Part shown: in pieces, positions 59,601 to 64,000 of the stretch
How positions within the stretch are numbered: the first letter of the stretch is position 1
How the letters are laid out: every line of letters starts with the position of its first letter
From: Scortum barcoo
Taxonomy: Eukaryota; Chordata; Actinopteri; Centrarchiformes; Terapontidae
Assembly: GCA_023238725.1 (NCBI GenBank)
Contig: CM041554.1
Coordinates: 23,856,050 to 23,920,049, forward strand
Length of the DNA stretch: 64,000 bases
Direction: 5' to 3'
Made by a program: the position numbers and the translations under genes
The notes under the pieces: model-generated
Seen by the model: only the letters and a program-made list of their open reading frames with translations
What the model was told of the DNA's origin: nothing
Databases searched by the model: none

Positions 59601-61799
59601 GCAAAAAGTCTTTTAACCTATTATTAAGCCAGTTGCAAACTCTGGATCCTCATTTCTGGTCAGTGCTCTCCATCTCCTGCCTTCCTTGGCAACACCTACT
59701 GGATTCTCCCTCTTCTCCCTGAGAAAAAGAAAAGGACAACTAACAAGTCAGCTCTTTCAAAACACACTTTTAACATACACACAAAAATAAACAAAACAAA
59801 AGGACAATTTGTCTCAGATACCTGCTGTCAGCCTTATTGAGCCATCTCTTCTCAAAACTGGCCTCAACCCCTATATGTCTGTGCCTTCTGCTTTCCATCC
59901 GCTCCAGCTCCTCCCTGAAGTCCTCCTCCTCTGACTCCTGATCCACTAGCTTCCCCAGCCTGTCCTGCCTGGAGAGGACTAATAACTGCTCCTCATCCTC
60001 CTCAGGACAGAGGGTCTTAACCTCGATGGGATGCAAAGTCTTGTGAAACCCCCTGCTGTGCTCAGTTAGAGTGGCTGCATCCTTCCGTGAGGGGGGTCGC
60101 TGTCTGGGAGGAACACCTGCCTGGTAACATGATATGGTATATTTCAACTTTTCTGCTTGCTTCTTAACTACTTTTAGTCACAGCGTTCAGATGTTAAATC
60201 TCAAAATGGGGATATTTACAATATCCCAAATTTTTGAATTTCCTTTTCATTGGGAAAAAAGAAAAAATACAAATGAATGATGATGTGATTTTAGCTGGGG
60301 TCTGTAAGAAACAAGCATGTTCCCTCATACCTGGAGAGTACGATTTGTAGACTAGTGCATATCTATAACAAAACTGCTTCTTTTATAATGGCATGTTGCA
60401 ACACATTTTACCTTTATTGAAAAAATTGCAGCTCCTGCAATTTGGGTATTACACTTCAGGCCTGTAACCAAAGCCTATTTTTTCAAATTGTTTGAGAAAC
60501 TCAGAAAACTGCAGAAGTACTCTGCGGCTGGGAATCATTGATCTAAACAATAGCAGTCACTGCTCTTTTTCACAAAGTATTCCAAACTGTAATTGCATAT
60601 GTTTTAGGAAATAAACTGTGGCCCTTCAGGCTGTTAATGAAATCAGCTAGTCAAACAGTCAACCTTATTAAATGAACAGACATTATTAATTCAATGAAAA
60701 GGAACATTTACCTTGACAGACCTCCTGTTATCGAGGTGAATTAATGGTCCAGGCTCTGTAGAGTCAAAGTGCTTTTTCTGGAACAAACAAATGTTACTGT
60801 CAGGACTCCAACACTGTGACTTTTACTCTTCCTACAACTTATATACAGCAACCAGACACAACATATTCAGTATAACAACACCGACATCAGTTGATCCAGC
60901 CGTGGATCACAGCTTTCGTCTGCATTTCAGTAATTGACCTCAAAAAACAGCACAGACAGCTCTCATAACAGTACAACATGTTTTCAGTAGACCTCTGGAG
61001 AAGTGATACATACCTTATGGTACAACTCAGCCCAATGTAATACTTAAAGAAAACACGGACAGTTCTAGACCAAAGCCTGAACTGACCTTGTCTGCTACAA
61101 CAACATGAGTCACCAGGTAGGTCTGTGTCGGTCACCTGAGCCATGTAGCGCCTGTAGTCCATACGGAGCTCATGCTGCAGCTTCTGTTTCTTCCTCTCAT
61201 ACTCGACACCAAGGGGGAGACCCACAGCACAAATCTCCTCTGACAAAACACACCCAATCATTTTTAACAAAGATACAAGATGAAGACTTTCATGCAAAAA
61301 CAAGACAACTGCCTGACAACTGAGAATTAAGGGAGTAAAATGTGGTCTTGTGTTGTACCTTTACCCTGTGTTATGGACTTGGGAGGGATGTTCTCCTTAA
61401 CAGTGGACCCATAGGCTCTGTGGGGTTTCGCCTGTTGGTCAAAAATAAAATGACATCATGCATTGAAGATATATACAATAGGATCACAGCAAAAGGGTCA
61501 TCTTTGTACTTTGTTTATAAGTTTACATTACAACTTTATTTTAGGATGTTAACCTTTTCTTCCTGTATACAGACAATGAAGTGAGGTTTTATTTACTTTG
61601 TATGTCATGATCACCAGAATTGAACAAAATGAATATCTAAATAATAAGCAGCCCTCTGACTCAGAGCAGTTCAGGACCAATAAACCATCGCACAGCACAC
61701 CTTTATTTCCATGTAAGGAGGGTCTTGTTCTAAAATGGCTTTGTCCTCAGCAACTCTCGCCTTTCGCTCCCTGATGAAGTTTTCCAGCTCGTCATCCAT
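47430..61799 (-). CDS. cspp1: Centrosome and spindle pole-associated protein 1, 27 coding exons
   Basis: The coding exons, 5' to 3' on the minus strand, are listed individually below. All have AG acceptors and GT donors and compatible phases. They sum to 3,315 nt = 1,104 residues plus TAG. The protein starts with MDDELENFIRERKARVAEDK and holds KENIPP, DYRRY, QRRKERYRQELQEQIAEQHR, WGRGGGGAPLRD, FARGNVF, a long coiled coil at residues about 655-760, SPPVPA, DVFDMARLRLQAPVRRP, SLLESESAFIG, SARERRR and WMRPGTSDTLK. These are collinear with vertebrate CSPP1. CSPP1 binds microtubules at centrosomes, spindle poles and the ciliary axoneme and is a human Joubert-syndrome gene (family knowledge). Compared with human CSPP1 (about 1,200 residues) the region after DYRRY is shorter and the C-terminus diverges. 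Teleosts may carry two paralogues (a and b); the sequence does not decide which this is. Confidence 0.95.
48027..48108 (-). CDS. cspp1: cspp1 coding exon 26 (residues 1021-1048)
   Basis: DSSQLFGQHYYYSGHVGDRL; not clearly conserved. Acceptor GGTCCAG, donor GTGAGG. Accepted because it joins exons 25 and 27 in phase. Confidence 0.8.
48227..48327 (-). CDS. cspp1: cspp1 coding exon 25 (residues 987-1020)
   Basis: Acceptor CCCTAG. Ends with LLSARERRRLAKQSQRPQ, matching human LPSARERRRNKW. Donor GTACCT. Confidence 0.93.
48517..48577 (-). CDS. cspp1: cspp1 coding exon 24 (residues 967-987)
   Basis: Ends GSLLESESAFIG, matching human SLLESDSAFIG. Donor GTAAGA. Confidence 0.95.
48627..48676. repeat. 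GT-rich microsatellite in cspp1 intron 23
   Basis: Interrupted GT run with CGTG and TATG interruptions. Confidence 0.9.
48908..48948 (-). CDS. cspp1: cspp1 coding exon 23, 41-nt micro-exon (residues 953-966)
   Basis: DYFDLSPPHQNDYL between TTGCAG and GTGAGT. Without it, exons 22 and 24 are out of phase, so it is needed to keep the frame. Confidence 0.82.
49629..49757 (-). CDS. cspp1: cspp1 coding exon 22 (residues 910-953)
   Basis: Basic SRRRRDYRDPHNQLSSRRST. Weakly conserved; placed by its splice sites (ATTCAG, GTGAGA) and by phase 1 on both sides. Confidence 0.87.
49847..49986 (-). CDS. cspp1: cspp1 coding exon 21 (residues 863-910)
   Basis: Encodes DVFDMARLRLQAPVRRPNSR, the most diagnostic C-terminal CSPP1 motif. 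Acceptor GTCCAG, donor GTAACA. Confidence 0.96.
50704..50830 (-). CDS. cspp1: cspp1 coding exon 20 (residues 821-863)
   Basis: Encodes LSALRRQLRSEQKRLEGRLQ, like human LSEMRKQLRSEERRLQERL. Donor GTCAGA. Confidence 0.94.
51105..51171 (-). CDS. cspp1: cspp1 coding exon 19 (residues 799-821)
   Basis: Encodes LQSPPVPACRNQLRAA, the conserved SPPVPA..NQLRA motif. Donor GTACGG. Confidence 0.94.
51353..51469 (-). CDS. cspp1: cspp1 coding exon 18 (residues 760-798)
   Basis: Linker with EPSPPIPTLQKKHGLHQY and RPPTVDS, matching human PSP..PALQNK and RPPSVDS. The donor GTGAGT lies in a GT-rich tract. Confidence 0.92.
52557..52700 (-). CDS. cspp1: cspp1 coding exon 17 (residues 712-759)
   Basis: The coiled coil continues: NEELIQLAEEKKKEMERKKK, ending RQARVEE. 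Acceptor TCTCTCAG, donor GTTAGT. Confidence 0.95.
52915..53064 (-). CDS. cspp1: cspp1 coding exon 16 (residues 662-711)
   Basis: Fifty codons of continuous charged coiled coil including EEKRLAEQRARIQKEYEEEQ. Acceptor TTTCCAG, donor GTGACG. Confidence 0.95.
53355..53467 (-). CDS. cspp1: cspp1 coding exon 15 (residues 624-661)
   Basis: Acceptor TTTTTAG; HVQTPQFARGNVFANQPTQQ then a Gln-rich coiled-coil start. Donor GTACCA. Confidence 0.94.
53802..53910 (+). repeat. 110-bp segment duplicated in two cspp1 introns, copy 1
   Basis: CCACCATCAGATCTGTTGTT through TCCTAGTGCATGCTGTGAT. About 95% identical by eye to 54608-54719, in the same orientation. Exons 13 and 14 lie between them. Confidence 0.9.
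53974..54144 (-). CDS. cspp1: cspp1 coding exon 14 (residues 567-624)
   Basis: Encodes DLNQMHKLNEEAYSNPEQRQ and an Arg/Ala-rich segment. Two donors in the same phase are possible: GTACCG after 53974 and GTACTG after 54022. I chose the distal one because the spacing then matches human better. The short form would be 16 residues smaller. Confidence 0.85.
54284..54431 (-). CDS. cspp1: cspp1 coding exon 13 (residues 518-567)
   Basis: Coiled-coil REEMERYEAQLEADMKN followed by the family signature WGRGGGGAPLRDSTGNLI. Donor GTAAGT. Confidence 0.96.
54608..54830 (+). mobile_element. Retroelement 3' end, including copy 2 of the duplicated segment
   Basis: After the shared 110 bp it continues through a CTGCTGTTACTGTTATGCTG block to TTTCCCCGCTGTGGGACTAA, TAAAGGAAAA and a tail of (TCTGAAA)n. 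That tail is characteristic of 3' ends of fish CR1/L2/Rex1-like LINEs or SINEs that use them. Confidence 0.65.
56046..56157 (-). CDS. cspp1: cspp1 coding exon 12 (residues 480-517)
   Basis: Ends ILSYREALKQQ, equivalent to human SYQEALQQQ, with donor GTGAGT. Confidence 0.93.
56589..56739 (-). CDS. cspp1: cspp1 coding exon 11 (residues 430-480)
   Basis: Low-complexity VPPGGAVSSQFGNHSPHSPH region. Donor ACA-GTAAAT is weak, but it is required because the frame hits TAA at that point. The 3' boundary is less certain than elsewhere. Confidence 0.8.
56881..56999 (-). CDS. cspp1: cspp1 coding exon 10 (residues 390-430)
   Basis: Pro-rich start, then YRSPYGEPHHYYGARNLLDP NMAY, matching the Tyr-rich segment of human CSPP1. 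The intron before it holds the second Harbinger-like element. Confidence 0.93.
57411..57455. repeat. Perfect 14-bp hairpin in cspp1 intron 9
   Basis: Arms CAATTTTATCTCAC (57411-57424) and GTGAGATAAAATTG (57442-57455) around 17 nt. It lies 60 bp from the Harbinger-like element. Confidence 0.9.
57513..58084. mobile_element. PIF/Harbinger-like non-autonomous element, copy 2, in cspp1 intron 9
   Basis: The 566 bp element 57516-58081 has TGGCCCTTTTCCACTAGT at the left and ACTAGTGGAAAAGGGGCA at the right, with flanks TAA and TTA (both fit TWA). Its core shares long identical blocks with copy 1 at 24760-25275, for example AGACAAAGAAATGTCTGCAC and CATCTCTGATCGTGTTCGTT. Confidence 0.8.
58209..58486 (-). 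CDS. cspp1: cspp1 coding exon 9 (residues 298-390)
   Basis: Begins PDRIRQFG, then a Gly/Pro/Ser-rich linker with HVAFQSPVLEY. Donor GTACTC. It ends phase 2. Confidence 0.92.
58922..58979 (-). CDS. cspp1: cspp1 coding exon 8 (residues 278-297)
   Basis: Encodes EKDLELKVAATGANDPEKQ, nearly identical to the remembered human sequence. Acceptor TTGCAG, donor GTCAGC. Confidence 0.95.
59291..59387 (-). CDS. cspp1: cspp1 coding exon 7 (residues 246-278)
   Basis: Encodes ALQRRKERYRQELQEQIAEQ and HRNKKR, a coiled-coil block strongly conserved in CSPP1. Donor GTACTT. Confidence 0.95.
59618..59718 (-). CDS. cspp1: cspp1 coding exon 6 (residues 212-246)
   Basis: Acceptor TTTCTCAG, donor GTTAAA (weak). 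Basic REKRENP and RRWRALTRNEDPEF. The phase on both sides is what makes it convincing. Confidence 0.85.
59822..60120 (-). CDS. cspp1: cspp1 coding exon 5 (residues 113-212)
   Basis: Open for 299 nt between TTACCAG and GTATCT. Starts AGVPPRQRPPSRK (human has AGIPDRRF here), followed by acidic and charged stretches CPEEDEEQLLVLSRQDRLGK and ESEEEDFREELERMESRRHR. Poorly conserved. A second acceptor at 60117-60119 would shift frame. Confidence 0.88.
60712..60777 (-). CDS. cspp1: cspp1 coding exon 4 (residues 91-112)
   Basis: Acceptor GTTCCAG, donor GTAAAT, 22 codons, phase 0 to 0. KKHFDSTEPGPLIHLDNRRS resembles only the STEP segment of human CSPP1. The human residues just before and after it have no counterpart in the flanking introns. 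Confidence 0.8.
61136..61239 (-). CDS. cspp1: cspp1 coding exon 3 (residues 56-90)
   Basis: Encodes LPLGVEYERKKQKLQHELRM then DYRRYMAQ, one of the best conserved blocks of the family. Donor GTGACC. Phase 1 to 0. Confidence 0.95.
61365..61431 (-). CDS. cspp1: cspp1 coding exon 2 (residues 34-56)
   Basis: Acceptor CCAACAG, donor GTAAAG. Contains the conserved TVKENIPPKS. Phase 0 to 1. Confidence 0.93.
61701..61799 (-). CDS. cspp1: cspp1 coding exon 1 (residues 1-33)
   Basis: ATG at 61799 with context AGAGATGG. It encodes the conserved N-terminal block ending DPPYMEIK, the same length (33 codons) as the remembered human counterpart. Acceptor CAG lies at 61802-61804 just before the ATG; the donor is GTGTGC. 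It ends in phase 0. Confidence 0.95.
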
Positions 61800-62149
61800 C
61801 TCTGTTTGCCAAAGTTATACAACCAAACTGAGAACACAAAGTGCCATTCTTGCTGCAGAGAGTGTCATAGAAAAACAGTGTGAAGAGAAGAAAGACTCAC
61901 GGCTGCAATTGATATTTTTAACTAACATTTAACAGGCCTTTGTAAACTGGGTTTCAACACTTTCTTGGGTCCCTTTAAATGACAAAAACACACACATGCA
62001 GTGTGGCTCTAATCAATGTCAGCATGCTATTAGGGAATGATGTCAGCTAAACCCTGCATTTGTTTATTTGTATAATCACGTGTGTTTGATTGGTGATAAG
62101 ATTTGTCTGTTTGTGTGTTTGTATAATGACATCTGTTCAGATTGTATCG

Positions 62150-62174
62150 TTTGTTTGTTTGTTTGTTTGTTTGT
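62150..62174. repeat. (GTTT)n short tandem repeat in cspp1 intron 1
   Basis: Six units of GTTT. Confidence 0.92.
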
Positions 62175-62241
62175 GAGTAATCCTCCAGTGCTTTCTCTCG
62201 ACACATATCTCTGATTAACGTTACTGTCTCTTTAATTTTCG

Positions 62242-62254
62242 GTTGTCAAGCAAC
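62242..62254. promoter_or_regulatory. cspp1: RFX X-box-like motif in cspp1 intron 1
   Basis: GTTGTC-A-AGCAAC is a pair of RFX half sites (GTHNYY and RRNAAC) with a spacer of 1 rather than the usual 2, embedded in the symmetric GGTTG...CAACC. RFX factors activate ciliary genes, and CSPP1 is ciliary (family knowledge). Motif evidence only. Confidence 0.4.
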
Positions 62255-62587
62255 CACAGTGAACACGATGGTGTCACATTCCATACAGATAGCGTTAACC
62301 CTCTTAACGGTGTTAGCTTAGCGGCTATCATTATCATAACACAATTAATTGGAACAATAATAATAACTTTAAGGCGTCGTATAGGCTAATGATTTCACTT
62401 GGTTTAAAGCAACCTACAGCCTGCATTAGCTAACTTGTTAGCTTTAACAAAAGGCAAGCAAACCCAAAGTAAAGCCACTAACAATGACACTAAAACTAAA
62501 GGAAAGCTAACTTTAGCTCATGACTAGCAAGCTCTGTACGGTAACTACTTTTTTTTTTTTATTATTACAGCGTTTAATAAAACCTAC

Positions 62588-62700
62588 CATTGAGCGATGT
62601 TTGGATATGACGTTACCGGATAAGGCAATGTTTGCTAGCTTGGAAACGTTGGCGGCGGCGGCGTCTCCTCGTTTAAGATCAACATTATTAACAAAGTGGT
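62588..62700 (-). other. cspp1: Probable cspp1 5' untranslated exon
   Basis: The donor GTAGGT at 62587-62582 ends this exon; the 5' limit is a guess. It contains a GC-rich GGCGGCGGCGGCG block (plus strand), a CRE-like TAACGTCA, and an upstream 16-codon frame (62685-62635). It would splice to an acceptor at 61802-61804 next to the start codon. Confidence 0.55.
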
Positions 62701-62714
62701 CATAATGTTATACT

Positions 62715-62722
62715 ACTTCCGG
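62715..62722 (-). promoter_or_regulatory. cspp1: ETS-type core promoter motif of cspp1
   Basis: CCGGAAGT on the minus strand, a few bases upstream of the predicted first exon. This is a typical position for GABPA/ELK sites in TATA-less promoters. Confidence 0.5.
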
Positions 62723-64000
62723 TTGTAAATGTCAAAATAAGACCCCATTACAAACCTCCAACAGTGGTTTCCTTCCTTCCCATTATCAATATTATATCTC
62801 TGCCGTTTACATTATAGAGTTATACAGTTCTGAAAGCATTTTATGTGTCTGTGTATTGAAAAGACACAGACATTTTGTCCCCATATAATGTTTTATCTCT
62901 TATGTGGAATTCAGCAAAATCACAATGCAATAGTTCCTTTATTTTTTCTTGTGTATCTTGACCAATATTGTGATACATCATTTTAGATGACAGATATAAA
63001 AGATATGAAGTATCTCCTTCATTGTGACATTATCATTATCACTGGTAATATACTGCGTGATTACACTCCCATCCCCAGTTCATTACCACTGTGCCAAACC
63101 TCCTCAACTGGGGAAAGGGGGGGGACATATGCCCTTCACCTGTCAAAATCCTCTTTTTGTCCACTGTGATGTTAGAACAGATCAATATCACATCCATCTC
63201 TTGGAGTAAAAAAAGAATCTTTAAAAACACCACATGGCAGAACAGAGCCAGTGACACTGAAACAGTTTGTTATTGTCAGTATCAGCATGTAAATGATGAC
63301 TAGGCACCCAGTCAGCTGCTGACTGTGTGCGTCTACCAGATGCTACGTCTTTTTCTATTTTAGAAACACAAATACATTTGTCATTTAATATACCTTTTAG
63401 GCTTACAGTACTACAGTAATGTCTACCTCTTACACCTAATGTCTATTGTTTACAACTACAGCATGTACAGGTTACTTTTTGCTCCTGGCTTTGACTCTGC
63501 CATGATTTCATTCTACAGCACTTTACACCTGATGACCTTAAATCACTTCAGTGACTGCAACCTCCTGCTTGCTGTAATAAACAACCACTAGAGGGCACAA
63601 GAACAAAGTGTGAGTGCAGCTGAGCTGGATTTACAAATTTAAGATGTAGAAATACATTTGCTTAAAAGAATTCATTTGTTCTAGTATACTATTAATGTCA
63701 TCTCCATGGAGTTTTTTTTTTTTGTACAGTCCAATCTCCCTCCCATCCGCGACATATTGTGCTCTTATTTTGCCGGTAAAACGCAGCACTTCCCATCTTC
63801 TCACTGTTTACCTTGACAGTTCGCAGCTCAGCTGTGTAGCAGGGCTCATTCAGCAGCACCGGTCACGCCCACTGCCCCCTGAGACTTAACCCACCCTTTG
63901 GGTAACACATGTTGCATTCATGTCCCGGGAAAAACCTGTTGGAGCCGAAAAAATTGCAATCACACTATTCAGTGGTTTGGAGAAAAAAAGAGATGGAGAC
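62723..64000. other. Upstream intergenic region, no gene recognised
   Basis: A CTCF-consensus match lies at 63585-63598. The frames 63039-63303 and 63695-63889 lack domains. If synteny with mammals holds, a divergent gene (COPS5) could lie beyond 64000, but nothing of it is visible here. Confidence 0.5.
63585..63598 (+). promoter_or_regulatory. CTCF consensus match
   Basis: CCACTAGAGGGCAC fits CCASYAGRKGGCRS at all 14 positions, about 0.9 kb upstream of the predicted cspp1 first exon. Motif evidence only. Confidence 0.45.

Noticed and set aside
60420..60545. Possible hAT MITE end (CTGGGAATCATTGATCTAAA)
   Set aside because: Only one end resembles a known fish element and no partner was found nearby; too weak to list.
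60887..61135. Extension of cspp1 exon 3 through its donor (frame stays open)
   Set aside because: The read-through peptide is Cys-rich and unlike CSPP1. The CAG-GTGACC junction joins in phase to exon 4.
63695..64000. First exon of a divergent neighbour (expected COPS5 from mammalian synteny)
   Set aside because: No matching peptide in any frame up to the window end.

Overview
The window is vertebrate genomic DNA, almost certainly from a teleost fish (probably a percomorph). The evidence is a spliced gene with GT-AG introns, many CA/GT microsatellites, and remnants of fish-type repeats: a Tc1/mariner MITE, PIF/Harbinger-like elements with TWA target sites, non-LTR retrotransposon tails and several low-copy families. 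Family names and gene identities come from reading the sequence and from remembered homologues; no database search was run.

Layout. (1) 1-5.1 kb is a tandem array of about nine monomers of 519-607 bp. Inside each monomer a segment of about 85-90 bp occurs in either orientation, and two monomers are mosaics of both. (2) 5.3-6.5 kb holds a Tc1-type MITE, a perfect hairpin, and the first two exons (minus strand) of a HIPK-like protein kinase. The rest of that gene should lie toward the satellite but is absent, so it is broken or continues beyond the window. (3) 6.5-47.2 kb is about 40 kb without a recognisable protein gene. It holds dead retroelements, five repeat families that recur within the window, microsatellites, and several hairpins and palindromes. 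(4) 47.2-62.7 kb is one gene on the minus strand, cspp1 (centrosome and spindle pole-associated protein 1). I resolved it into 27 coding exons plus a 5' untranslated exon. All splice phases agree and the exons sum to 3,315 nt, giving 1,104 residues plus a stop. (5) 62.7-64 kb is upstream DNA with an ETS motif next to exon 1 and a CTCF-consensus match. An RFX X-box-like motif lies in cspp1 intron 1.

Function. cspp1 is the only intact gene. Its product is a coiled-coil protein of centrosomes, spindle poles and the ciliary axoneme. The RFX-like and ETS motifs would fit a ciliary gene with a TATA-less promoter. The most unusual structure is the segment-flipping satellite in the first 5 kb.
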